The notes beneath the pieces were generated by a model. The model saw only the letters and a list, made by a program, of their open reading frames with translations. It had not been told where the DNA came from and did not search any database. Both the position numbers and the translations under genes were made by a program. A stretch of DNA of 64,000 nt from Ryuthela nishihirai (taxonomy: Eukaryota; Arthropoda; Arachnida; Araneae; Heptathelidae), in the NCBI GenBank assembly GCA_038380435.1, contig JAWZYU010000007.1, positions 24,097,001 through 24,161,000 of the forward strand, written 5' to 3'. Every line of letters starts with the position of its first letter. The stretch's first letter is position 1. Positions 32,440 to 43,268 of the stretch are shown here, piece after piece.

Positions 32440-33640
32440 TCGCTTTTTTTAAACGGAACAGGATATATTTAGTTTATTCACTAAAAATTTTAATTCTTCA
32501 AAAGTATTAGCATTAAAGGTCAAAACTCTATCATCAGCAAAGACATTAATTAATGTGACAATTTAGGTTTTTAGTGCAAATATCATTAATATGTATTAGA
32601 AACAATATGGGTCCAAAACTTATCCTTGAGGAACACCATTTTTAGATATTATAGGATCACTAAAATATTCTAAAATTTTGCAGCTTATGTTCTTTTTAAA
32701 AGATAATCTCGAAATATATACAGGACAATACCTCCAGCCACAATATATTTCCTTTTTTACAATAAGATACTTTGATTTACCGTATCAAATGCTTTTTCTA
32801 GATCAAGAAACACAGGAAATGATAATTGACTCTTATCTATAGAACGAACAACTTAATTAATAAAACTCGCTAAAGCTTTCTCAGTATGAAGACAAACCCT
32901 AAAACCGAATTGTTTTTCAAAAAAAAGTTCATGTTATTTAAAAAAGTTAGTAATATAGATTTAAAAACTTTTTAGAATTTTTACTAAAAAAAGAGGTAGA
33001 AGACAAATCGGCCTGTAATTTTCAAAATTATTCCTATCTCCTTTTTTATAAATTGGAATTATGAGAGAGCGTTTCAAATCTTTGGGAAAGATACTATGTT
33101 CGGAAGATAGATTAATAATATAGACCAGCGAGTCCGTATATAGCCCTGACCACGATTAATTCTATTAGCACTAATCTCATCAAAACCAGGAGAACTATTA
33201 ATCTTCAAACCGGAAATAATACTTTTAATATCTGTATTACATGTGGGAAGTAAAAACATAGTATTATTATTATTCCAAGTAATGTCATGATTTTTCAGAA
33301 CATCTTTTTCATTTTTCTCATTTATATTTTCTGCGACATTTACAAAAATAAATCAAAATTATTAGCTGTATTTTTAACTATTTCGTTTGCTAAAATTGTT
33401 AGGTCGATCAAAGCTATCAGACAGAACACTCCTTTTCCTAGAATTATCAAAGAATCTGTTAGCAAATTTCCACTGTGTTATGCTATCATTAGAACATTTG
33501 AGAAATTCAAATTCAAAATAATTATTTTTCTTTTGACAAATCTCGGAATTAATGCGATTTCTTATTCTTTTAAAGTTATCTTCGTATAACTGATTATATG
33601 GATATTTTTTGCATTTCGTGTGCAATTTATCTCTTGATTG
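32440..33640 (-). pseudogene. CR1/L2-type LINE reverse transcriptase, decayed
   Basis: Remnant of a second, unrelated non-LTR retrotransposon, read on the minus strand with many stops and frameshifts. In order from the N-terminal side: an inter-domain region at 33625-33374 (NNYFEFEFLKCSNDS); LKINSSPGFDEIS at about 33171-33210, the segment before the polymerase palm; FLDLEKAFDTVNQS at about 32777-32812, with the first catalytic Asp; a GVPQG-VLDP block near 32610-32650; and FADDRVLTFNA near 32526-32546, with the YADD-equivalent motif. The motif style fits the Jockey/CR1 supergroup rather than the RTE-like elements nearby. The endonuclease end and 3' end are not seen. Its age is greater than that of the SINEs. 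Confidence 0.8.
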
Positions 33641-34128
33641 CGGAGATAAATCTCAACGCTGGCCTAGCTGGGGCTTGAACCAGGGTTGGGTTGTTTTACC
33701 TCTGAGCGGTACTTTTTTGCACACCATGGGCTAAATGGCCAGGTCACATGGACCCCGAAGGCTCAGAGAAGGTTGGGGGGGAACCACTGGAACAGCTGTT
33801 GGGAGACAGATGGTAGCCTCCCGTCAAGGCCATCCAGCGTATTCTTTAAGGGGCACAGGGTATGGCTATCTCACACACGGGGCCACGGCTTAACGTCCCA
33901 TCTGACGGACGGCGGCCTTTTCAAGCCCATCGGTGTCCCCTACTGACCGTCGGCAGGGCGGGGAATTTTGCGGAGAAAAATCTCAACGCTGACCCAGCTG
34001 GGACTCGAACCTGGGAACTACAGATTACGAGCCTGGCGCGCTACCGACTGAGCCACACCCGCCCCCTTGAACCAGGGAGCTGCAGGTTACGATCCTGGCG
34101 AACTACTTACTGAACCACCCCCGCCCCT
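33640..34128 (-). mobile_element. older SINE-A head interrupted by a younger SINE-A
   Basis: Pieces at 33640-33684 (GCGGAGATAAATCTCAACGC) and 34066-34128 (GCTGCAGGTTACGATCCTGG ... CCACCCCCGCCCC) join into one SINE-A head and body start. The rest of this copy is missing. Confidence 0.88.
33685..34065 (-). mobile_element. SINE-A nested in SINE-A head
   Basis: Full-length copy whose TSD CTTGAACCAGGG is part of the host SINE's B-box region, so the insertion disrupts the host's promoter. Confidence 0.95.
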
Positions 34129-34230
34129 TGTCAAACTAATGGATCATTGGGAAAATGCAAATAGTAGTATTTTATCAGTATTATACAACATAAAAGGTAT
34201 TTGTCTTTTATTCCTTCCGTGTAAACCGCA

Positions 34231-37200
34231 GGCTTGTAAATGGTAGCTAGGCGTAAACTGGAAGGAGAGCTGTGTACCAATCCCCAGTGATGATGCACAG
34301 AACCGGCCAGGTCTAGCACCTAATGTCCGACCCCGCCTTCTCGTGGTGCAGGCCGTTAGTACCTTTCAAAAGAGATATTCTCTTTTGGAAGGGAACGGAA
34401 GGGGAGGGCTGCCAGTTCAGTATGGCCTACCGATCTGGTCATCTATGGCCACTTTTTTCTTTTTTTTCAACCCTGCTGAGGAGTGGTCAACTTCACAGGG
34501 TCCTGGTGCTGACCATTTATACCTACTAGACTGGACTTGTTTATGGATTTGAGCTTGATTATGGATCCTGGACTTACTGCACTGGTGGGCCTCTGTTGAG
34601 GGAGAGTCTGCCGCTGTGTTTTCTGTTTGCTTCTGGGTTGCCAGCTCTAAGTGAACAGAGGCATGGGATACCTTACATCAGCTGGTGGATAATCCTAATC
34701 AGAGGCCATCGCAGGTACCTGAACCTTACTTAGCTAGTTGGGCATCGTCAAGCCTAAACTGGAGTAATGTGTCTCAGGCAGGCCATATGGTTCTTGAAAA
34801 AGTCCACTTGAAAAGGTGGTGCCTGAAGTTCCTACCAGCATCGGTGACTTCAGCCTTTAGCGGAGGAGGAACAGGTCTTTGCCCCATGCCTGCGATCAGG
34901 GGGCTGTTTGATATTGTTGGCCCTACCAATCTCAATAAATCTAATTTCTTTAAAAATCCTACTAATCATTTTCTCTCTGCAGGAACGTGGAACGTGAGGA
35001 CATTACATAGAGATTATTCTCTTGATGTCCTCATGCAGGAATTCCAGCACTATAACCTAGATATTCTAGGCTTGCAAGAGACCAGATGGACAGGTAAAGG
35101 TGAGATACTTAAAAATAACTTTAAATTTCTCTTTACAGGGAGGGAGGATGGAATGCATCACCAAGGCGTGGGTCTGCTGCTCAGGAGACATGCTAGTGAT
35201 GCTCTTCTAGGATATGAGTGCATTAATGAAAGGTTTCTTACAGCAAAATTTCAGACAAGCATTAAAGACTTGAATGTTATCTGCTGTTATGGCCCCACTG
35301 AGGATTCTGATGAGGATGAGAAGGATAGGTTTTACAGACAACTTCAGGATATTTTGAATTCTGTCAAGAAAGGAGATATTACCCTTGTTCTTGGTGACTT
35401 CAATGCCAAAGTTGGTACCGACTCTGACCTTTGGGGAGGAGCAATAGGCCCTTTTGGTATTGGTAGCTGCAATGGCAATGGGCAACGTCTCCTACAGGTA
35501 AGTAAACTCAATGGTTTCAGAATAACTAACACATATTACAAACACCGCGACATACATAAATACACATGGGTTTCACCTGATGGGCTGCATAAGAATATGA
35601 TTGATTATATATTAATTAACAGCAAATGGGCTAGTTCTGTTAGAAATACCAGGGCATATAGGGGAGCTGAAATTGGATCTGACCATTACCTTGTTAAAAG
35701 TGTCTTGCAACTTAAACTTAAAAAGTGTTGTGCTAAAGTTAAAAAATTTGTTTTTAATACTGAAGCTCTGAAAGACCCAGTTATAGACAAAGCTTACCAT
35801 GATAGGTTACTTAGTCATTATGACAGTCATGGTTTGCTTAATACTGAAGTTGAGGAAGAATGGGGCCATTTTAAACAGGCTTTTTTGGAAACTAACAGTA
35901 CTCTTTTAGGGAAAAAGGAGCAGAGGAGGCAGAATTATTTAAGTGATAAGGCACTTGAGCTTATTTCAGAAAGAAGGAACTGCAGGAATGTCCTTAATCA
36001 GTACCCTACTAGTCCTAATAGAAATGATTACAGAGAGCTTAATAAACGTGTAAAGGATCAGTTAGCTACTGATAAGAATCTTTGGCTTGATGACCTTGCT
36101 GACAAAGCTGAGGAAGCAGTTAGACAGCACAACAGCAGAGAGCTGTACCAGATAGTTAATGTTTTGTGTGGTAGAAAACGAACAGGTATACAGGGATTGA
36201 AGGATAAACAAGGCAAGGTTATAGAAAGTGAGGATTCTGTCATGGCTAGGTGGGTTGAGCATTTCAGTGATGTTCTAAACAATGTGGTTAGTTCTACTCC
36301 CATTGTTTGCAATGATGATAGATGCATTGGTGGCTTTAATGTTGGCCCTATAACACAATCTGAAGTTATTTTGGCTATTTCTAAACTTAAACTTCATAAA
36401 TCCCCAGGGGTGGATGAAATTACTACGGAAATGCTTAGAGCTGGGAATGTTTCAGTTACCATTTGGATGACTGAAATTTTGAATAACTTTTATGATAAAG
36501 GCATGGTTCCTAAAGATTTTACCAGAGCTATTATTATCCCTATTTTCAAAAAAGGTGATCGCAGTTCTTGTGATAACTATAGGGGTATCAGCCTACTCTC
36601 TGTTCCAGGTAAAGTTCTTTCCATGATTGTGCTTAATAGAATTAAGAATCTGGTTGACCAGCAATTGCGTGATGAGCAATGTGGATTCAGAAGTGGTAGG
36701 GGATGTGTAGATCAGATATTTTCACTTAGGCAGATTCTTGAGAAATGTTTAGAGTTTCAGAAACCTTTGGTTGCTAGCTTTGTTGATTTCAAAAAGGCTT
36801 TCGACTCTGTTGATCGTCATAATTTGTGGTTGATTGTGAGATCATATGGTATACCAGACAAGTTAGTTAACATAATGAAAGCTCTCTAAATTAACACTGA
36901 GTCATGTGTGAGAGTTGGTAAGGCTTGTAGCAATTGGTTTAGCATTACTTCTGGTGTTCGACAAGGGTGCATTTTGTCTCCTTTTCTCTTTAGTTTGGTT
37001 GTTGATTATGTTATGCGAAATTCACTTCAAGGGAAAGATTTTGGCCTTTAATGGGCTGGAGATACGAAAATTTCTGATTTAGATTATGCTGATGATTTAG
37101 CCCTTTTGGCAAATGATGTTGATGAGATGAACTCTTTCATTCGAACTGTTGATGAGACTGGTAGTACAGTAGGTTTGGTTATAAACAGAGAGAAAACTAA

Positions 37201-37892
37201 AGTGATGAAAATTGGTCAGGCAGGTTGTGATTCAGTTAATCTGAATGGTTGCAGTCTTGAGCAGGTGTCACAGTTTAATTACCTTGGGAGCTGCGTAACT
37301 GATACTGGTGATGTGCGGCATGAGATTAACAGACGAATAGGTATTGCTGCCGGGACTTTTAAGAATCTATGGAGATTGTGGAGAAATAGGCGTATTCACC
37401 TAAAGACTAAAATTAGACTGTATAATAGTTTGGTTCTTTCTAGGGTTAGTTATGGTAGTGAAACTTGGACGCTGTGTAAGCAAGATAACAGGAAACTAGA
37501 TGCTTTTGATTCTAGATGCTTACGCAGTATCTTGGGTATTAGGTGGTTTAACTTTGTAACTAATGATGAGGTTAGGCAAAGGAGTCTGCAACCTCCTTTA
37601 AGCAGCATATTGTGCAGAGAGAGACTCCGCTGGTTTGGCCATGTTGCCCGTATGAATAATTATAGATTGGCGAATAGGGTTATGAACAGTGTGCCTAGAG
37701 GCCTCAGAAGGAGGGGGAGACCTAGGATGCGGTGGGCAGACAATGTCAAACAGGACCTTGTTAGAATTGGTGTACAGTGGTCGGATGCAGCAGATGTAGC
37801 TCAGGACAGATATGCTTGGAGAATTAAACTGCGCGGTCTAGTTGGACCTCCGTAGCCCATGACTGCTTGAGGAGGAGGATGATGATGATGAT
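34231..37892 (+). mobile_element. full-length RTE-like LINE with TSD
   Basis: 3662-bp non-LTR retrotransposon. The 5' end GGCTTGTAAATGGTAGCTAG is identical in position to that of the second copy at 60485. The 3' end is a GATGATGATG microsatellite, as in RTE-clade elements. TSDs GTAAACCGCA (34221-34230) and GTAATCCGCA (37893-37902) differ by one base. A 450-bp leader precedes the main frame. It contains a 69-codon open frame (34343-34552) kept in both copies, which could be a small upstream ORF or chance. The right-hand target is an old SINE-A fragment. Confidence 0.93.
34685..37855 (+). pseudogene. RTE-like endonuclease-reverse transcriptase, two stops
   Basis: The element's replication protein: it nicks target DNA and copies the element RNA onto it. 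The apurinic-type endonuclease comes first, with TWNVRTL, LGLQETRW, CCYGPTE, GDFNAKVG, MIDYILI and SDHYLV between residues about 100 and 340. The reverse transcriptase follows: IIIPIFKKGDRSSCDNYRG, FVDFKKAFDSVD, GVRQGCILSPFLF and YADDLALLAN. The C-terminal region has GSETWTL, RCLRSILGIRW and GHVAR. The frame is open for 734 residues to a TAA at 36887-36889, where the second copy reads Tyr-Asn, and it has another TAA at 37049-37051, where the second copy reads Lys. It then continues in the same frame to 37855. Apart from two point stops the roughly 1056-codon frame looks intact, so inactivation is recent. Start at 34685 is the first in-frame Met; the true start is uncertain. Confidence 0.93.
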
Positions 37893-38092
37893 GTAATCCG
37901 CAAAACTTCCCTCCCTGCCCTCTATCAGAAGGGGACACCGCTGAATGGCCTTGACAGGAGCTGTCCCCTAATAACCGTTCAGTAGGTCCCCTTCCCTCAA
38001 TCTTCTCTGAGCCCTTAAGGTCCTTGTGACCTGGCCATTTAGCACAGTGTTTGCAAAAAAGTGCCGCTCAGAGGAAAACAATCCAACCCAAA
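37893..38092 (+). mobile_element. SINE-A fragment, old
   Basis: Body and tail pieces (CGCAAAACTTCCCTCCC ... GTGCCGCTCAGAGG) with a large central deletion. It begins exactly at the LINE junction and contributes the LINE's right TSD. Confidence 0.8.
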
Positions 38093-38246
38093 AATTTTCA
38101 ATGCAAAAAGTTTCTTTTCTCATACCCCTCTGAGAAAAAGGAGACGATTGTTGCTCTCAGTGAAATGTCTCATCACACTCTACCACAGGAATTTCTACCA
38201 TAAATAAATCACTGATTCGAGAAAATATTAATTTGCATTATTCTGC

Positions 38247-38641
38247 GTTGGGTTGTGTTGGGTTGTTTTACCTCTAAGCGGCACTTTTTTGCACACCATG
38301 GGCTAAATGGCCAGGTCACATGGACCCCGAAGGCTCAGAGAAGGTTGGGGGAGGGGACCCACTGGAACAGCTGTTGGGAGACAGATGGTAGACTCCCGTC
38401 AAGGCCATCCAGCGTGTTCTTTAACGTGCACAGGGTATGGCTCTCCCGAACACGAGGCCACGGCTTAACGTCCCATCCGACGGACAGCGGCCTTTTCAAG
38501 CCCATCGGTGTCCCCTACTGACCGTGGGCAGGGCGGGGAATTTTGCGGAGAAAAATCTCAACGCTGACCCAGCTGGGACTCGAACCTGAGAACTACAGAT
38601 TACGAGTCTGGCGCGCTACCGACTGCGCCACCCCCGCCCCG
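38247..38641 (-). mobile_element. SINE-A, full length with TSD
   Basis: TSD ATTATTCTGC. The tail has an extra GTTGGGTTGTG unit. Confidence 0.95.
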
Positions 38642-38730
38642 ATTATTCTGCATAATACACTTTCACAATACTTTTAAAAGCCCCAGGTTTCTTTAAAGAA
38701 AAAACACTGTTCGCCAAAATTTAAATAGAC

Positions 38731-39123
38731 TTTTTGGATTGGATTGTTTTACCTCTGAGCGGCACTTTTTTGCACACCATGGCCTAAATGGGCAGGTCAG
38801 AAGGACCCCGAAGGCTCAGAGAAGGTTGGGGGAGGGGACCCACTGGAACAGCTGTTGGGAGACAGATGGTAGCCCCCCGTCAAGGCCATCCAGCGTGTTC
38901 TTTAACGTGCACAGGGTATGGCTCTCCCGCACACGGGGCCACGGCTTAACGTCCCATCCGACGGACGGCGGCCTTTCCAAGCCCATCGGTATCCCCTACT
39001 GATCGTGGTCAGGGTGGGGAATGTTGGCGGAGATGAATCTCAACGCTGACCCAGCTGGGACTCGAACCTGGGAACTACAGATTACGAGCCTGGAGCGCTA
39101 CCGACTGAGCCACCCCCGCCCCT
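38731..39123 (-). mobile_element. SINE-A, full length with TSD
   Basis: TSD ATTTAAATAGAC. Tail variant TTGGATTGGATTG, shared with the copies at 24.88 and 47.45 kb and possibly a subfamily mark. Confidence 0.96.
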
Positions 39124-39164
39124 ATTTAAATAGACAAAACTTGTATTAATGGGAGTCCTGACAC

Positions 39165-39435
39165 CATGGACGTCCGCAGAAAATTTTCCGGGGGAGGGGG
39201 GGGGGCAAAGCTTGGAGACAAATATTTACATCAATAATATTTCATTATTTAATTTTCAGTGGGTTTTTTTCACAAGTAGATTATAGAATACAGTATTGCA
39301 TCAATACAAAAACACATGCATAATGTATGTAAATTAATTATGTTTAAATTGTTACGATTATAATTTGTGGAATTTTTTACTCGATTCCAGGGGGGGGGAA
39401 ATGCCCAGTTCGCCCCCCCTCTTCGGACGCCCATG
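39165..39435. mobile_element. MITE with G-rich and C-rich subterminal ends
   Basis: Inverted ends CATGGACGTCCGCAGA and, on the other strand, CATGGGCGTCCGAAGA. Flanked by the direct repeat CCTGACAC at 39157-39164 and 39436-39443. Long G run near the left end and C run near the right end. The 8-bp duplication suggests the hAT superfamily; other superfamilies are not excluded. Confidence 0.78.
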
Positions 39436-39443
39436 CCTGACAC

Positions 39444-39736
39444 CATCCTATAACGATGATTCAATAGGTTGTCACTAATTAGAAAGTTTTATCCTTGTAA
39501 ATTTCTTTCAGGGAAAAGTATCTAGTGTGTGGGAAAGACGTTCACATAAGCATCGAGTCAAGGATAGTTTGATTTTAAATCCGTTGACATCCCCTGAGAA
39601 GAAACAAATTTACTACTGCGGGATATTATATATTTGAACTTTTTCGCTATAAATTTATTTGTAACCAAGGGCGGATATAGAGGGAGGGGCCAAAGGACCG
39701 TGACCCCCTCCCCCCACCACTTTGGCAAATATTTTT
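39444..39736. other. unassigned, with possible MITE end
   Basis: AAGGGCGGATATAGAGGGAG at 39668-39690 resembles the left end of GC-rich-ended MITEs like the one at 39165. No matching right end was identified with confidence. Confidence 0.35.
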
Positions 39737-40100
39737 GGGCGGTGGTGGCTCAGTCGGTAGCGCGCCAGGCTCGTAATCTGTGGTTCCCAGGTTCGAGTCC
39801 CAGCTGGGTCAGCGTTGAGATTTATCTCCGCAAAACTCCCCGCCCTGCCCACGGTCAGTAGGGCCGCCGTCCGTCGGATGGGACGTTAAGCCGAGGCCCC
39901 GTGTGCGGGAGAGCCATACCCTGTACACGTTAAAGAACACGCTGGATGGCCTTGACGGGAGGCTACCATCTGTCTCCCAACAGCTGTTCCAGTGGGTTCC
40001 CTCCCCCAACCTTCTCTGAGCCTTCGGGGTCCATGTGACCTGGCCATTTAGCCCATGGTGTGCAAAAAAGTGCCGCTCAGAGGTAAAACAACCCAACCCA
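39737..40100 (+). mobile_element. SINE-A with 20-bp body deletion
   Basis: Complete ends; lacks GACACCGATGGGCTTGGAAA in the body. The direct repeat CCACCACTTTG is found right after the tail and 12 bp upstream of the head, so the 5' junction carries extra bases. Confidence 0.93.
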
Positions 40101-40617
40101 CCACTTTGAGAATGCCAGTAAGTCTAATGGAATATAAAAATATTTAAATTTCTGCATATTTCAGGCATTTTTCAAGAATTTTTTTTAAAACCTCTAAAAC
40201 GAAGGGAAAGCAGTCCTTTACATTTATTTCGGCTCGATTGCGTCGTTCGCCCCCCCCCCCTCCCCATCCCTTTATTTTTTTCTAGATATAGATCCGATTG
40301 CAACCTTCATTTTTGAAAACATCACGTTCAAAGAACTTGTAAGTATGAAGCGAGATAGAAAACTTGCAAATGAAATGACTCATTGAACACAAAGAGAGGT
40401 GTACTAATTCTGTTTAACTAACTAGACTGGTATTGATAGTACCAGAAGATAATGCACCGTCTATTGTTGAAAAGGAAATTGGTGAAGAACTATCGCATTG
40501 TATTCGAGCGAATAAGGTAATTAGAAAGATTACTAAAAAGAGAGTTAAAAAAAAATATGAAATTGAGGTGAATAAAGGTAAAAATATTACAGTTCTCTTG
40601 TTTAGCAAAAGATGGCA
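40101..40617. other. unassigned AT-rich stretch
   Basis: A C run with flanking text at 40247-40290 resembles 2895-2960 (C run, then CCTT...TTTTTTTCTAGAT), hinting at a shared old MITE family. No gene seen. Confidence 0.4.
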
Positions 40618-40629
40618 GCACTACATAAG

Positions 40630-41008
40630 TTGGGTTGTTTTACCTCTGAGCGGCACTTTTTTGCACACCATCGGTTAAATGGCCAGGTCACATGGACCCC
40701 GAAGGCTCAGAGAAGGTTGGGGGAGGGGACCCACTGGAACAGCTGTTGGAAGACAGATGGTAGCCTCTCGTCAAGGCCATCCAGCGTGTTCTTTAACGTG
40801 CACAGGGTATGACTCTCCCGCACACGGGGCCACGGCTTAACGTTTCATCCGACGGACGGCGGCCTTTCTAAGACCATCGGTGTCCCCTACTGACCGTGGG
40901 CAAGACGGGGAATTCTTCGGAGATAAATCTCAACGCTGACCCAGCTGGGACTCGAACCCGGGAACTACAGATTACGAGCCTGGCGCGCTACCGACTGAGC
41001 CACCCCCC
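40630..41008 (-). mobile_element. SINE-A, full length with TSD
   Basis: TSD CACTACATAAG on both sides. Confidence 0.96.
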
Positions 41009-41062
41009 CACTACATAAGTAAGAGAAGTCTACCTAAATAATTTCAGATTCGAGTTTTAATT

Positions 41063-41255
41063 ATGTTGAGATTTATTTCTGTAACTTTCCACCCTGCGCT
41101 TGATGAGAAAGGGTAAACCGATGGCTTGTAAAGGCTGCCGTCCGTCGGATGGGACGTAGGGCGTGGTATCGTATGCAGAAGATGTGCCAGAGAACACGCA
41201 GGATGACCTTGACGAGAGCTTCCATCTCTCCCCTAACAGTTGTCCAGTGTGTCCC
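41063..41255 (+). mobile_element. SINE-A body fragment, old
   Basis: GTTGAGATTTATTTCTGTAA through CAGTTGTCCAGTGTGTCCC. No head and no tail. Confidence 0.8.
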
Positions 41256-41390
41256 ATATTTATATTTTATTTACTGAGTTTTTGGGTTGAGTTGTGAGTT
41301 TTACCAACTTGGATTTAACCTCATTAGCATTTTCTTCTTTTCTCCGAGAAAAAGTGATTAGTGGAGAAATCATCAATGCAGCCATCATCG

Positions 41391-42692
41391 GTTGGGTTGT
41401 TTTATCTCTGAGCGGCACTTTTTTGCACACCATGGGCTAAATGGCCAGGTCACAAGGACCCTTAAGACTCAGAGAAGGTTGGGGGAGGGGATCCACTGGA
41501 CAGCTGTTGGGAGACAGATGGTAGCCTCCAGTCAAGGCCATCATGGGTTGGGTTGTTTTACCTCTGAGCGGCACTTTTTTGCACACCATGGGTTAAATGG
41601 CCAGGTCACAAGGACCCCGAAGGCTCAGAGAAGGTTGGGGGAGGGGATCCACTGGACAGCTGTTGGGAGACAGATGGTAGCCTCCCGTCAAGGCCATCAT
41701 GGGTTGGGTTGTTTTACCTCTGAGCGGCACTTTTTTGCACACCATGGGCTAAATGGCCAGGTCACAAGGACCCCGAAGGCTCAGAGAAGGTTGGGGGAGG
41801 GGATCCACTGGACAGCTGTTGGGAGACAGATGGTAGCCTCTCGTCAAGGCCATCATGGGTTGGGTTGTTTTACCTCTGAGCGGCACTTTTTTGCACACCA
41901 TGGGCTAAATGGCCAGGTCACAAGGACCCCGAAGGTTCAGAGAAGGTTGGGGGAGGGGATCCACTGGACAGCTGTTGGGAGACAGATGGTAGCCTCTCGT
42001 CTAGGCCATCATGGGTTGGGTTGTTTTACCTCTGAGCGGCACTTTTTTGCACACCATGGGCTAAATGGCCAGGTCACAAGGACCCCTAAGGCTCAGAGAA
42101 GGTTGTGGGAGGGGATCCACTGGACAGTTGTTGGGAGACAGATGGTAGCCTCCCGTCAAGGCCATCATGGGTTGGGTTGTTTTACTTCTGAGCGGCACTT
42201 TTTTGCACACCATGGGTTAAATGGCCAGGTCACAAGGACCCCGAAGGCTCAGAGAAGGTTCGGGGAGGAGATCCACTGGTCAGCTGTTGGGAGACAGATG
42301 GTAGCCCCCCCGTCAAGGCCATTATGGGTTGGGTTGTTTTACCTCTGAGCGGCACTTTTTTGCACACCATGGGCAAAATGGCCAGGTCATAAGGACCCCG
42401 AAGGCTCTGAGAAGGTTGGGGGAGGGGATCCACTGGACAGCTGTTGGGAGACAGATAGTAGCCTCCCGTCAAGGCCATCCAGCGTGTTCTTTAACGTGCA
42501 CAGGATGTAGCTCTCCCGCACACGGGGCCACGGTTTAACGTCCCATCCGAAAGATGGCGGCCTTTGCAAGCCCATCGGTGTCCCCTACTGACCGTGGGCA
42601 GGGCGGAGAATTTTTGCCGAGATAAATCTCCACGCTGACCCAGCTGGGAACTGCAGATTACGAGCCTGGAGCGCTACCGACGACCCCTCCCC
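41391..42692 (-). mobile_element. SINE-A with its 3' part repeated seven times
   Basis: One SINE-A whose 3' segment of about 156 bp, from the CCCAA tail to AAGGCCATC, occurs seven times in tandem. Only the last unit continues into body and head (42480-42692). Flanking target sequence GCAGCCATCATCGG (left) and CAGCCATCATGG (right) is the TSD. Each internal junction reads AAGGCCATCATGGGTTGGG, that is SINE interior GGCCATC fused to TSD-like CATCATGG and then a fresh tail. Units are nearly identical but carry a shared change, GGATCCACTGGACAGC instead of GGACCCACTGGAACAGC. Confidence 0.96.
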
Positions 42693-42901
42693 CAGCCATC
42701 ATGGAAACTTGAAACTGCAAACGTTAGAACACGAACCCGATGCGCTTCTCATTCAGCAACCTAGACTAATTTGCATACGATATGCTCACTTTGCTGGTTA
42801 CATGAACAAGTTTGGTGAGAATCGCACAATTTTTTGGCGAAGTATCGCGATTTTTTTCATTTTTCCTTAATTTATGGAAACCAGTGTATTTGCCATTGAG
42901 A
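42693..42901. other. unassigned stretch
   Basis: Nothing recognised. Confidence 0.5.
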
Positions 42902-43268
42902 GTTCAGAGCAGTGCTGTCCAACTTCTCTAAGACCGCGGGACATTTTTTCCTTTGCCCATATTTCGCGGGCCAGAAAAAAGAATAGGATAGGATAGGTAA
43001 TTGAAAGTCAGTTCATGTCACCTGAAAAAATTATTTTATTTATACAGAAAATAATAAGTAATAATAAACTTCAAAAACCTCATAAAGCTATTTTATTTAT
43101 ACGAAAAATAATAAGTAATAATAAACCTCAAAAAATATTTTATTTATACGGAAAATAATGTAATAATAAACCTCAAAAACCTCAAAAAACAATTTTTTTT
43201 ATACGAAAAATAATAAGTAATAATAAACCAATATAAAATTTCTAAACCTTATCAGATATTTAATAAAT

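Noticed and set aside
34685..36889. Host gene such as a craniofacial development protein 2-like gene
   Set aside because: Automated annotation often gives such names to RTE-type endonuclease domains. Here the frame sits inside a LINE with TSDs and continues as reverse transcriptase.
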